DNA of 64,000 nt from an uncultured Bacilli bacterium (GTDB taxonomy: Bacteria > Bacillota_I > Bacilli_A > RF39 > UBA660): positions 124,001 to 188,000 of the forward strand of contig CAKOHG010000001.1 of assembly GCA_934085565.1 (NCBI GenBank), in the 5' to 3' direction. The notes beneath the pieces were generated by a model. That model had not been told where the DNA came from. It did no database searches and saw nothing but the letters and a program-made list of their open reading frames with translations. Made by a program: the position numbers and the translations under genes. This document shows, piece by piece, positions 22,490 to 31,019 of this stretch; the stretch's first letter is position 1, and the number at the start of each line of letters is the position of its first letter.

Positions 22490-22747
22490 ATTTTTATCCT
22501 TCCTAAAATTAATTATAGCCTAATTATAACATTCTTATTTTGGGAATAGTAAAAAAATTAAGCATTTACTGTTTATCATACTTTTAATTAAAGTTATATA
22601 ATATTTAGGAGAGTGATCTAAAATTATCGACATTTTTAAGCAGCAAAAAAAGTTATTTTCAAAAACAAATGATACAATGTGACCGTGAGAAAAAATCAAC
22701 AAGACTTTGATGTAATATATTAAAGATGTAAATATTTATGATGACAA
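22490..22747. other. Gene-poor stretch with possible decayed coding remnant
   Basis: About 258 bp. A run from about 22620 reads as protein-like codons (for example KIIDIFKQQKKLFSKTNDTM) but hits two TGA stops, and is preceded by TTTAGGAGAGTG, a good ribosome site. This could be a dead gene or chance; I see nothing else here apart from the promoter region of the minus-strand gene at 21602. Confidence 0.25.
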
Positions 22748-23314
22748 TTATTGATAATAAGTGTTAAATACATCTTTAATCAAATTTCTTCTTGCAACTT
22801 TATTTTCTTCTTCTATTTCATCTTGTAATTGTATATGCTCTAAATCAGCTAATTTTTCTTTAACTTCAAATAAGATATAAGCCTCTACGACACTTAAATT
22901 ACAATAATCTTTTTGCTTTTCTTTGTATAATTTTAATTCCTCTATTGTTTGTATTTTTGAAAGACAAAGAGAAGCTTCTTCTTTTTCTTCTTCTGTTAAT
23001 CTTTCTTTTATAAAAGCTTTTAGAGAAGATTTCATAAAAGAAATAATCGTCTGTTTTTCTTCTTTTGTACAATCTTTATTTTTATATCTTGTAAACAATT
23101 GAGCCATCCAAAGCTGATTTTTTATTTGCAAATATTTTTTTAATTCAGCAATGGAAGTAGAGGAAAGAGACTTACTTTTCATTACTTCTAAATAATCTTT
23201 TTCTTCTGGTTTTAAATGACTCGTAAACTTTATCCATATTTCAAGAGCATTATCTAAGTTTGCAAATGAATCACATATTACAGGATAAAGCATGTCTTCT
23301 TTACCGTATTTCAT
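22748..23314 (-). CDS. Hypothetical all-helical 188-aa protein
   Basis: Soluble, highly charged (Lys/Glu-rich), predicted helical throughout, no signal peptide or membrane segment, no motif I recognise. ATG at 23314 follows AAAGGAGTG with good spacing, and codon use matches its neighbours, so it is likely a real gene. It stands alone. Confidence 0.65.
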   Translation of the reverse strand: MKYGKEDMLYPVICDSFANLDNALEIWIKFTSHLKPEEKDYLEVMKSKSLSSTSIAELKKYLQIKNQLWMAQLFTRYKNKDCTKEEKQTIISFMKSSLKAFIKERLTEEEKEEASLCLSKIQTIEELKLYKEKQKDYCNLSVVEAYILFEVKEKLADLEHIQLQDEIEEENKVARRNLIKDVFNTYYQ

Positions 23315-23501
23315 AATATCACTCCTTTAAAAATCTAAGTTTATTATATAACTAATTTAATTTTTAAAATAGTTTTTTTGATGTTATTAATATAGTTTGT
23401 ATATTTCTATTTTTAATAATTTAAATGATAAATTTTACGAATATCGAATATTCTGAATCTTTTATTGCAAACGTTATTTATGTTTAAATATCATCTAAAA
23501 T

Positions 23502-23530
23502 ATAAAAACGAACTATAGCTAAATAGTTCG
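23502..23530 (-). terminator. Terminator of the minus-strand tRNA pair
   Basis: On the minus strand CGAACTA / TAGTTCG (8-nt loop) followed by TTTTTATA. Confidence 0.75.
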
Positions 23531-23542
23531 CAACTCTCTAAT

Positions 23543-23627
23543 TGGTGCAAGAAAGGAGACTTGAACTCCCACGAATATAATTCACTACCCCCTCAAAGTA
23601 GCGCGTCTACCATTCCGCCATTCTTGC
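23543..23627 (-). tRNA. tRNA-Leu (anticodon GAG)
   Basis: Minus strand. Acceptor GCAAGAA pairs with TTCTTGC, anticodon loop TTGAGGG, long variable arm of a class II tRNA, encoded CCA. It is the second gene of a pair. Confidence 0.92.
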
Positions 23628-23628
23628 C

Positions 23629-23703
23629 TGGTGTCCCCAGTAGGAATCGAACCTACAACTAAATCTTAGGAGGATCTTGTAATATCCATTTTACTATGAG
23701 GAC
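23629..23703 (-). tRNA. tRNA-Arg (anticodon CCT)
   Basis: Minus strand, one base before tRNA-Leu. Acceptor GTCCTCA pairs with TGGGGAC, anticodon loop CTCCTAA, T-loop TTCGATT, encoded CCA. The D stem is AT-rich (GTAA/TTAC) and the anticodon stem contains a G-T pair, so this is a rather weak but complete fold. Confidence 0.88.
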
Positions 23704-23753
23704 ATACTCGTATTTTACAATAAAGATAACTAAAAATAAAGTGTAAATTAAAC

Positions 23754-24636
23754 AATAAAAGTAGCTTTTTTTTATTCACTTTGCTAAACTAAATATATTA
23801 AGGAGTAGAGTATGAAAAAGAAATTTAAATCATTAATATGTATTTTATTGTGCATTTTTGCTGTTGCGACAACCTTAAATGTTAAAGCAGATTCCGGATG
23901 GGATTCTTCTTATGATAGTGGTGGTTCCTCATGGAGCAGCAGTAGCTCTGATTATTCTTCATCTGGCAGTGGAGATATGGGTGAATTTGGTACTGTTTTT
24001 TCCGTGTTAATTGTGTTTATATATGTTATATATTTTATTGTTTTAATTGGAAAACATTCTGAAAATAGTACTACTAATTATCATTATGATGATATATTTT
24101 TGGAAGATTTGCAAAAATATTTACCTGACAAGACTTTAGAACAATTAAAAGAAGATATTTTTGAACGTTTTGTAAATATCCAAGATGCTTGGATGAATTT
24201 TGATTATGATGTTTTAAGAGAATATTGTACGGATGAACTTTATAACACTTATGTTTCTCAACTAGAGACGTTAAAGATTAAACATGGTCAAAATATTATG
24301 AGTGATTATCAAAATCTTGATATGAAGATTACCGATATCACTAGTGAAAACAATGTGATTTCTCTAACGGTTTATGCAAAAATTCGTTTCTATGACTATG
24401 TTATTAATACAAAAAATAACAAAGTTATAAGAGGATCTAAAGACCGCTTGATAACAAACAACTATTTAATGACATTTGTTGTTAAGAAAAGTGATGCTAA
24501 ATCTATTAAAAATTGTCCAAGTTGTGGAGCACCGTTTGAACATAATGCAAGTGGTATTTGTGAATACTGTGGTTCTACTATCATAAAAGAAGCAGATGAA
24601 TTAGTTTTAAGTAAGAAAACAAATATTAATAGATAA
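23754..24636 (+). repeat. Tandem duplication, first unit
   Basis: Upstream element from AATAAAAGTAGCTTTTTT to the ribosome site GGAGTAGAG plus the whole gene; repeated with small differences at 24670-25570. Start codons of the two genes are 916 bp apart. Confidence 0.85.
23812..24636 (+). CDS. Tim44-like membrane protein with C-terminal zinc ribbon, copy 1
   Basis: 274 aa. Signal-like N-terminus (MKKKFKSLICILLCIFAVATTLNVKA), a Ser/Gly-rich stretch (residues 27-55), one membrane segment (60-85), then a Tim44-like/NTF2-fold domain (about 100-235; YLPDKTLEQLKEDIFERF, IQDAWMNFDYDVLREY) and a zinc ribbon CPSCGAPFEHNASGICEYCG. Its copy follows at 24728. In B. subtilis the YdjG/YdjH proteins with similar zinc-ribbon parts work with SPFH protein YdjI in envelope stress; an SPFH gene lies downstream here. 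Role by analogy only. Confidence 0.78.
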   Translation: MKKKFKSLICILLCIFAVATTLNVKADSGWDSSYDSGGSSWSSSSSDYSSSGSGDMGEFGTVFSVLIVFIYVIYFIVLIGKHSENSTTNYHYDDIFLEDLQKYLPDKTLEQLKEDIFERFVNIQDAWMNFDYDVLREYCTDELYNTYVSQLETLKIKHGQNIMSDYQNLDMKITDITSENNVISLTVYAKIRFYDYVINTKNNKVIRGSKDRLITNNYLMTFVVKKSDAKSIKNCPSCGAPFEHNASGICEYCGSTIIKEADELVLSKKTNINR

Positions 24637-24669
24637 AATGAAAGTGTCATAAAACTAATGTCAATTAAT

Positions 24670-25570
24670 TAATAAAAGTAGCTTTTTTCAGTACACTTTG
24701 CTAAACTAAATATATAAGGAGTAGAGTATGAAAAAGAAATTTAAATCATTAATGTGTATTTTATTGTGCATTTTTGCAGTGGTGACAACCTTAAATGTTA
24801 AAGCAGATTCTGGTTGGGATTCTTCGTATGATAGTGGGGGTTCCTCATGGAGTAGCAGTAGTAGCTCATGGAGCAGTAGTTCTGACTATTCTTCCTCATA
24901 TAGTGGAGAAGCAGATGCCGGCGATATTATTTTTATCGTGTTAGCCATTTTTATATTTGCTATTTTCATTATTGTTTATGGCAGTAAAGCGACTAGTACA
25001 ACAACTAGCAATTATCGCTATAATGATATATCTTTGGAAGATTTACAAAAGTATTTACCTGATAAAACATTAGAACAAGTGAAGAAAGATGTTTTTGCTC
25101 GGTTTGTAAATATTCAAGACGCTTGGATGAATTTTGATTATGACGCTTTAAGAGAATATTGTACGGATGAACTTTATAATACTTATGTGTCTCAATTAGA
25201 AACCTTAAAACTTAAAAATGGTCAAAATATTATGAGTGATTATCAAAATCTTGATATGAAGATTACCGATATCACTAGTGAAAACAACGTCGTTTCTTTA
25301 ACAGTTTATGCTGAAATTCGTTTCCATGATTATGTTATCAATGTTAAGACAAACGAAGTGACAAGAGGATCTAAAGACCGTTTGATGACAAACCATTATT
25401 TAATGACATTTGTTATTAAAAAAGGTGATGCTAAATCTATTAAGAATTGCCCAAGCTGTGGAGCACCGTTTGAACATAATGCAAGTGGCATTTGTGAATA
25501 TTGTGGTTCTACTATCATAAAAGAAGCCGACGAATTAGTTTTAAGTAAAAAAACAAATATAAATAGATAG
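24670..25570 (+). repeat. Tandem duplication, second unit
   Basis: Copy of 23754-24636, including the upstream element AATAAAAGTAGCTTTTTT ... CTAAACTAAATATA and ribosome site. Confidence 0.85.
24728..25570 (+). CDS. Tim44-like membrane protein with C-terminal zinc ribbon, copy 2
   Basis: 280 aa, same architecture as copy 1 and near-identical over the last 190 residues including the zinc ribbon. The differences are concentrated in the Ser-rich stretch, which is longer by about six residues (extra SSSSSW unit), and in the membrane segment, which is rewritten (IIFIVLAIFIFAIFIIVYG). That pattern suggests duplication followed by selective change of the membrane part. The next gene starts 11 bp after it. 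Confidence 0.78.
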   Translation: MKKKFKSLMCILLCIFAVVTTLNVKADSGWDSSYDSGGSSWSSSSSSWSSSSDYSSSYSGEADAGDIIFIVLAIFIFAIFIIVYGSKATSTTTSNYRYNDISLEDLQKYLPDKTLEQVKKDVFARFVNIQDAWMNFDYDALREYCTDELYNTYVSQLETLKLKNGQNIMSDYQNLDMKITDITSENNVVSLTVYAEIRFHDYVINVKTNEVTRGSKDRLMTNHYLMTFVIKKGDAKSIKNCPSCGAPFEHNASGICEYCGSTIIKEADELVLSKKTNINR

Positions 25571-25581
25571 GAGAGAGAAAT

Positions 25582-26124
25582 ATGTCTATTGAAGAACTTC
25601 GCCAAAAAGATAAAAATTTTGATGAAAGCATGTTCTTAACCAAAGTGGCTAATATTTTTGTTAAGCTTTTAACAAGTGTTATGAGACAAGATACCAAAGA
25701 TGTCGCTCATTTCTTAGCTCCTTCGGTAAGAAGTTTAGCTGAAGAAAAAATTACAAGTATGAAAAGCCAAAATAAAAGACAAATGTATGATGAATTAAAC
25801 GTCAAAGATAGTAAGATTATAAGCATCGAAGAGATGGAAGACACTTATCAAATAAAAGTTCTCTTGCAATCTAGATATATGGACTATATAATAGATTTAG
25901 AGAGTGGTCTTAAAGTTTCTGGAGATGATACAAGAAGAATACTTGTTAATTATTTATTAACATTTACAAAAAAGAAAAATACTTTAGAAAATAAGACGAT
26001 TCGGCGGTGTCCTTCTTGTGGGGCACCCATAAGTGTTAATACAAGTGGTACTTGTTTATATTGTAATTCATTATATAATGAGGAAGATTACGACTGGGTA
26101 TTAACCAAAATAGAAAGATATTAG
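25582..26124 (+). CDS. Soluble Tim44-like protein with zinc ribbon, third paralogue
   Basis: 180 aa. It has the Tim44-like region (residues about 10-130) and a zinc ribbon CPSCGAPISVNTSGTCLYCN but no signal peptide, Ser-rich stretch or membrane segment, so it should be cytoplasmic. Much more diverged than the two upstream copies. Ribosome site GGAGAGAG. It sits between the membrane forms and the SPFH gene with 9-11 bp gaps, so all are probably in one operon. Confidence 0.75.
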   Translation: MSIEELRQKDKNFDESMFLTKVANIFVKLLTSVMRQDTKDVAHFLAPSVRSLAEEKITSMKSQNKRQMYDELNVKDSKIISIEEMEDTYQIKVLLQSRYMDYIIDLESGLKVSGDDTRRILVNYLLTFTKKKNTLENKTIRRCPSCGAPISVNTSGTCLYCNSLYNEEDYDWVLTKIERY

Positions 26125-26133
26125 GAGGAAAAA

Positions 26134-27246
26134 ATGGGATTAATTAAAGCTTTAACAAGCAGTGTAGGAAGTGCTTTTGGCGATCAATTTAAAGAATACG
26201 TTGTTTGTCCAAATACAGAAAAAAATGTCGTTATGGTTCGTGGAGTGGTTCGCTATGGTGACGGTAATAGAAATCCAAGTGAAGGCGTTATTTCTAATGG
26301 TAGTAAAATTATTGTACCAGCATCTTATGCTATGATGATTGTTGATAACGGAAAAGTTGTCGAGTTCTGTGCTGAACCAGGAGAATATACCTATGATAAT
26401 TCAAGTGAACCAAGTATTTTTACAGGTGGACTTGGTCAAGGTATTGTAAATACTTTTAAAACGATAGGTCAAAGATTTACTTATGGAGGACAACCTGCCA
26501 GAGATCAACGTGTTTATTATGTCAATTTATTAACCGTAACTGGAAATAAATTCGGCTCTCCACAACCTAAGAAAATTACAGATGAAAAATATGGCATGTT
26601 AGAAGTTACTTTCTTTGGAGAATACGCTTACAAGATTGAAGACCCTATTTTATTAGTAGGAACCCTTTTAGGAAGTAACCAAAAAGATGAAGTGACTTTT
26701 GAAGAATTAATGGGTAGTCAATTAAAAAGTGAATTCGTAGAACAAATTACGAGAGCTATTTCTGTAGTTATGCGTGAGAAAAAAGTTTCTTTTGGTGATA
26801 TGGGACTTTATGGTAGTGATATTTCTAATGAAATGAACGAGTGTTTAAGTTCCTCATGGAAAGATAAATATGGTATTTTAATTACTGATGTGGCTATGGG
26901 AGACATTAATATCACAGAAAGTAGCATGCAAAGAATTAATAAAATTGATGACGCTACTATTTTCTCTGATGCTAAAATGCAATCTGGTTTAATGGCTAAT
27001 GCCTCTGCAGAAGCTTTAAAAAATGCTTCTTCTAATGAAAACGGAGCTATGATGGGCTTTGCTGGTATGAATATGGCTTCACAAGCAGGAGCAGGGCTAT
27101 TAAATTCTGTTAATCAAAATGTTAATACAAATAATAATAACACAGTAGCTGTAGCTGAAGGCGTTGCTTTAAATTTCTGCCCAAACTGTGGAACCAAAAC
27201 AAATGGTAGCAATTTCTGCTCTAACTGTGGTGCTAAATTAAAATAA
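26134..27246 (+). CDS. SPFH-domain protein with zinc ribbon (YdjI-like)
   Basis: 370 aa. An SPFH/band-7 type domain fills about residues 25-270 (VVCPNTEKNVVMVRGVV, IIVPASYAMMIVDNGKVVEF, EPGEYTYD, GILITDVAMGDINIT). An Asn/Ala-rich linker leads to a C-terminal double-cysteine ribbon CPNCGTKTNGSNFCSNCGAKLK region. There is no membrane segment; YdjI-type proteins are membrane-associated scaffolds that recruit PspA-like proteins in Bacillus. It is the last gene of the zinc-ribbon cluster and overlaps the convergent Crp/Fnr gene by 9 bp. No pspA homologue lies in the window. Confidence 0.82.
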   Translation: MGLIKALTSSVGSAFGDQFKEYVVCPNTEKNVVMVRGVVRYGDGNRNPSEGVISNGSKIIVPASYAMMIVDNGKVVEFCAEPGEYTYDNSSEPSIFTGGLGQGIVNTFKTIGQRFTYGGQPARDQRVYYVNLLTVTGNKFGSPQPKKITDEKYGMLEVTFFGEYAYKIEDPILLVGTLLGSNQKDEVTFEELMGSQLKSEFVEQITRAISVVMREKKVSFGDMGLYGSDISNEMNECLSSSWKDKYGILITDVAMGDINITESSMQRINKIDDATIFSDAKMQSGLMANASAEALKNASSNENGAMMGFAGMNMASQAGAGLLNSVNQNVNTNNNNTVAVAEGVALNFCPNCGTKTNGSNFCSNCGAKLK

Positions 27247-27873
27247 AAGAGTAATCTTTTTGTTGACGTCTTTAATAAGACGGTCTTCTTTTAAGTTTTT
27301 TAATTCGCGCATCATGGCGCTTCGGTCTATGGCAAGATAATCCGCTAGATCGGTATAAGAATAATTCAAATTAAATGATTTTGAATTATTTTTTTTGGCT
27401 TCAAGTTCAAAATAGGCAAGCAGTTTATTTCGAATACTTCGCGCTGTTAAAAGTTCAATTCTTTCATTTCTTTTAATTATTTTTTTACTCATAACATTAA
27501 AAAGATTATCTAAAATCATTAAAGCATATTGGCTTGTTTCACATTTTTTTATAAGTTCATCATAAGAAATAAAAATAACATTGGCGTCTTTCGTAGCTAT
27601 AACAGCTAACTCACTAGCATGGTTAGAGACAAACATATCTGAAAAAATGTCACCAGCCACCATTTCTTCAACAATAGTTCTTTCACCAGTGTAGTCATAG
27701 CGAATCATATTTGCTTCTCCAGAAACAATTATGCCAATTAAATAACGGTTTTTTAAAGCGTAAGTTATTGTTTGACCTTTTTTATAAAAAAGCTCTTTGG
27801 CTCCAATGATTGACATAACTTTACGTTTTTCTTTTTCACTAAAATTTGCAAAAATATCGTATTTTAAAGCCAT
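27238..27873 (-). CDS. Crp/Fnr-family transcriptional regulator
   Basis: 211 aa. N-terminal cyclic-nucleotide-binding fold (residues about 10-125; FYKKGQTITYALKNRYLIGIIVSGEANMI) and a C-terminal winged helix with YTDLADYLAIDRSAMMRELKNL as the recognition part. Only one Cys is present, so it is not an Fnr-type iron-sulfur oxygen sensor; the ligand is unknown. It is divergent from nrdDG, and the intergenic palindrome at 27915-27930 overlaps its own -35, which suggests autorepression. ATG follows GAGGG. Confidence 0.87.
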   Translation of the reverse strand: MALKYDIFANFSEKEKRKVMSIIGAKELFYKKGQTITYALKNRYLIGIIVSGEANMIRYDYTGERTIVEEMVAGDIFSDMFVSNHASELAVIATKDANVIFISYDELIKKCETSQYALMILDNLFNVMSKKIIKRNERIELLTARSIRNKLLAYFELEAKKNNSKSFNLNYSYTDLADYLAIDRSAMMRELKNLKEDRLIKDVNKKITLLF

Positions 27874-27899
27874 TTTAAACCCTCATTTCTAATAAAAAA

Positions 27900-27928
27900 A
27901 TTATAATGTAAAAATGTTGCAATTGCAA
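27900..27928 (-). promoter_or_regulatory. Promoter of the Crp/Fnr gene
   Basis: Minus strand: TTGCAA (27928-27923), 17-bp spacer, TATAAT (27905-27900). The -35 lies inside the palindrome. Confidence 0.6.
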
Positions 27929-27930
27929 CA
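27915..27930. promoter_or_regulatory. Perfect palindrome, probable Crp/Fnr-family operator
   Basis: TGTTGCAATTGCAACA, 16-bp perfect palindrome. TGTTG-N6-CAACA has the 5-6-5 layout of Crp sites (TGTGA-N6-TCACA). It is the only such palindrome I noticed between the regulator and nrdD. Confidence 0.7.
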
Positions 27931-27951
27931 GACAATAATAGAAATGAGCTA

Positions 27952-27957
27952 TATGAT
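27952..27957 (+). promoter_or_regulatory. -10 box of the nrdDG promoter
   Basis: TATGAT; expected transcription start near 27964 places the palindrome centre (27922.5) at -41.5, the class II activator position. No good -35 is seen, as expected for an activated promoter. Confidence 0.5.
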
Positions 27958-27986
27958 TTTTGTGTTAGGTTAAAGGAGTGGAAAAT

Positions 27987-30113
27987 ATGAAAGTTATTAA
28001 AAGAGACGGAAAAAGTGTGGACTTTGACCCAGAAAAAATAAGAATAGCTATTGGTAAAGCCAATGCCCAAGTAGATGAAGATGAGGGGGCTAGCGATACT
28101 CAAATAGAAAATATTATTAAATATATTCAAAAATTAAATAAAAAAAGAATTTTAGTGGAGGATATTCAAGATATCATTGAAGAAAAATTAATGAGTCTTC
28201 GTAAATTTGCTCTCGCTAAAGAATATATTACTTATCGTTATACGAGAGCTTTAGTAAGAAAATCAAATACAACAGATGAATCTATCCTAAGTCTTATTAA
28301 AAATTCTAATAAGGAATTAGCGGAAGAAAACTCAAATAAAAGTACCACTTTAGCAAGTACACAAAGAGATTACATTGCTGGAGAAGTATCAAGAGATTTA
28401 ACAAGAAGAATTTTACTTCCGGAAAAAATCAGTAAAGCTCATGAAGAAGGTGTATTACATTTTCATGATGCGGATTACTTTGTTCAGCCAATTTTTAATT
28501 GTTGCCTTATCAATATTGAAGATATGTTAGATAATGGAACGGTTATGAATGGTAAGATGATAGAGTCTCCAAAAAGCTTCCAAGTAGCTTGTACTGTTAT
28601 GACTCAAATTATCGCTGCGGTGGCTTCAAATCAATATGGTGGCCAATCTGTTGATATTTCTCATCTTGGCAAATATGTTCGTAAAACGAAAGAAAAATTT
28701 TATGATCAAATAGAACCAGACATCAAGAAAAAACTTACTAAAAAAGATGTTGATGAAATTGTTATGGACCGTTTAAAAGCAGAAATTAAAGCCGGTGTTC
28801 AAACCATTCAATATCAAATTAATACCCTTATGACAACAAATGGCCAATCACCTTTTGTAACACTTTTCATGTATTTAAGAGATGGCGATGAATACATTGA
28901 AGAAAATGCTATGATTTTTGAAGAAGTTTTAAAACAAAGATTAGAAGGTATTAAAAACGAAAAAGGCGTGTATGTTACCCCAGCTTTCCCTAAACTTGTT
29001 TATGCTCTTGATGAAAATAATTGCCTAAAAGGTGGTAAATACGATTATTTAACACATTTAGCAGTTAAATGTTCTGCTAAGAGAATGTATCCTGATTATA
29101 TTAGTGCTAAAGAAATGCGTAAAAATTATGAAGGCAATGTCTTTAGTCCTATGGGATGCCGTAGTTTCCTATCACCATTTAAAGATGAAAATGGTAATTA
29201 TAAATTTGAAGGACGTTTCAATCAAGGTGTTGTCTCTATTAACTTACCACAAGTTGCTATTGTAGCTGAAAAAGATGAAGAAAAATTCTGGAGCTTATTA
29301 GATGAAAGACTCGAATTATGTCGTGAAGCCTTAATGTGCCGTCATGAAGCTTTACTTGGTACCACAAGTGATATTTCCCCAATCCACTGGCAATATGGTG
29401 CAATTGCAAGATTAAAAAAAGGTGAAAAAATTGATAAATATTTAAATAGTTGTTATTCTACACTTTCTTTAGGATACATTGGTGTTTATGAAACCACTGT
29501 CCTTATGAGAGGTGTTCCTCATACCACGAAAGAGGGAGAAGAATTTGCTTTAAAATTAGTTCGTCATTTAAGAGCTAAAGTAGACGAATGGAAAGCAGCT
29601 TCTGGCTTAGGCTTTGCTTTATACGGTACTCCAGCGGAAAGTTTATGTTATCGTTTTGCAAGGATTGATAAAGAACGTTTTGGAACTATTAAAGATGTTA
29701 CCGATAAAGGATATTACACCAATAGTTATCACGTGGATGTTAGACAACATATTGATGCTTTCTCTAAATTTAAATTTGAAAGTCAATTCCAACCAATTAG
29801 TTCTGGAGGATGTATTTCTTATGTAGAAGTTCCAAATATGGAACATAACTTAGAAGCTATGGAAGAGGTTGTTAAATTTATATATGACAATATTCAATAT
29901 GCTGAATTTAATACTAAATCGGATTATTGTCATGTTTGTGGTTATACAGGAGAAATTATGATAAATGATGATTTAGACTGGGAATGCCCAAACTGCCATA
30001 ATAAAGATAAAACAAAAATGAATGTGGCAAGAAGAACATGTGGTTACTTAGGTGAAAATTTCTGGAATGTTGGCAAAACAAAAGAAATTAAAGCTCGTGT
30101 CACTCATTTATAG
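27987..30113 (+). CDS. nrdD: Anaerobic (class III) ribonucleoside-triphosphate reductase
   Basis: 708 aa from the ATG at 27987, 8 bases after AAAGGAG (an upstream GTG at 27978 is inside the ribosome site). ATP-cone at the N-terminus (MKVIKRDGKSVDFDPEKIR), catalytic barrel, and a C-terminal zinc site CHVCGYTGE ... CPNCHNK followed by the glycyl-radical sequence RRTCGYLGE. It reduces ribonucleotides to deoxyribonucleotides without oxygen, using a radical installed by NrdG, which is encoded 9 bp downstream. Indicates anaerobic growth. Probably controlled by the Crp/Fnr protein. Confidence 0.97.
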   Translation: MKVIKRDGKSVDFDPEKIRIAIGKANAQVDEDEGASDTQIENIIKYIQKLNKKRILVEDIQDIIEEKLMSLRKFALAKEYITYRYTRALVRKSNTTDESILSLIKNSNKELAEENSNKSTTLASTQRDYIAGEVSRDLTRRILLPEKISKAHEEGVLHFHDADYFVQPIFNCCLINIEDMLDNGTVMNGKMIESPKSFQVACTVMTQIIAAVASNQYGGQSVDISHLGKYVRKTKEKFYDQIEPDIKKKLTKKDVDEIVMDRLKAEIKAGVQTIQYQINTLMTTNGQSPFVTLFMYLRDGDEYIEENAMIFEEVLKQRLEGIKNEKGVYVTPAFPKLVYALDENNCLKGGKYDYLTHLAVKCSAKRMYPDYISAKEMRKNYEGNVFSPMGCRSFLSPFKDENGNYKFEGRFNQGVVSINLPQVAIVAEKDEEKFWSLLDERLELCREALMCRHEALLGTTSDISPIHWQYGAIARLKKGEKIDKYLNSCYSTLSLGYIGVYETTVLMRGVPHTTKEGEEFALKLVRHLRAKVDEWKAASGLGFALYGTPAESLCYRFARIDKERFGTIKDVTDKGYYTNSYHVDVRQHIDAFSKFKFESQFQPISSGGCISYVEVPNMEHNLEAMEEVVKFIYDNIQYAEFNTKSDYCHVCGYTGEIMINDDLDWECPNCHNKDKTKMNVARRTCGYLGENFWNVGKTKEIKARVTHL

Positions 30114-30122
30114 AGGTTTCTT

Positions 30123-30668
30123 ATGCATTATGCGGAAATAAAAAATTTTGATATTGCTAATGGTTTTGGAGTTCGTGTTTCTTTATTTGTCAGTGGCTGC
30201 CCTCATCATTGCAAAGGGTGTTTTAATGAAATAGCCTGGGATTACAATTACGGCAAAAAATTTACCGATAAAGAGATTGATGAAATTATTGAACTTTTAA
30301 AACCATCTTATATTAAAGGCTTAACGTTATTAGGAGGAGAACCTATGTATCCTCCTAATCAAGAAGCTTTATTACCTTTATTAAAAAAGGTTAAAGAAAC
30401 TTATAAAGATAAGGATATCTGGTGCTATTCTGGATATTTATTTGATAAAGAAATCATGGATGGTATGTATAATAAATATCCTTTTACTAAAGAAATATTA
30501 TCTTATATAGATGTGTTAGTAGATGGTCGTTTTGATATTTCTAAAGCACATAAAGGTCTTGTTTTTAGAGGAAGTGCTAATCAAAGAATTATTGATGTTC
30601 CAAAAACTTTACAAGAAAAGAGTATTGTTTTGATTCCTGTCAATGATAAGACTTTTCAAAAATTATAG
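30123..30668 (+). CDS. nrdG: Anaerobic ribonucleotide reductase activating enzyme (radical SAM)
   Basis: 181 aa. The radical-SAM cluster motif CPHHCKGC (residues about 26-33) binds a 4Fe-4S cluster and S-adenosylmethionine; NGFGVRVSLFVSGC and LTLLGGEPMYPPN are typical of NrdG. It makes the glycyl radical on NrdD. Spacing of 9 bp from nrdD indicates translational coupling. Confidence 0.96.
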   Translation: MHYAEIKNFDIANGFGVRVSLFVSGCPHHCKGCFNEIAWDYNYGKKFTDKEIDEIIELLKPSYIKGLTLLGGEPMYPPNQEALLPLLKKVKETYKDKDIWCYSGYLFDKEIMDGMYNKYPFTKEILSYIDVLVDGRFDISKAHKGLVFRGSANQRIIDVPKTLQEKSIVLIPVNDKTFQKL

Positions 30669-30680
30669 AAAGGGTTAAAA

Positions 30681-31019
30681 ATGTTTACAATTGTTTGTTT
30701 AATAGGAAGTACTAAATTTGAAAGTACTTTTAGAAAGTTAGAAGAAGAACTTTCTTTAGCGAGCTATTTAGTTTTTTCACCACTTGTTTATACTCAGTCA
30801 GGGGAACCACCTTTATGCGGTGTACAAAATAAAAAAGTGTTAGATAAAGTTCAAAAAGCTAAAATCAATTATAGCCATATTGTTTTAGTGGTAGATGAAA
30901 AAGGATATATCGGTTCTTCTACTAAAGACCAAATAAGACATGCTGAATTTTTAAACAAACCTATATTTTACTATAGTCAAGGTGACGAGAAAAAGTTATT
31001 AGAAAGAGGTATAAAATGA
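30681..31019 (+). CDS. Nucleoside 2-deoxyribosyltransferase-like protein
   Basis: 112 aa. Starts MFTIVCLIGSTKFESTFRKLEEEL, and HIVLVVDEKGYIGSSTKDQIRHAEFLNKPIFYY is the pattern of the small deoxyribosyltransferase/RCL-type Rossmann fold. Such proteins exchange or hydrolyse deoxyribose on nucleosides or nucleotides. It overlaps dut by 4 bp (ATGA) and follows nrdG by 12 bp, so it belongs to a deoxynucleotide-metabolism operon. Whether the full active site is present I cannot judge. Confidence 0.7.
   Translation: MFTIVCLIGSTKFESTFRKLEEELSLASYLVFSPLVYTQSGEPPLCGVQNKKVLDKVQKAKINYSHIVLVVDEKGYIGSSTKDQIRHAEFLNKPIFYYSQGDEKKLLERGIK

Noticed and set aside
23436..23443. TACGAATA, identical to the streptococcal competence (cin) box
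   Set aside because: It lies in a gene-free stretch and no competence gene follows; an 8-bp AT-rich match is expected by chance.
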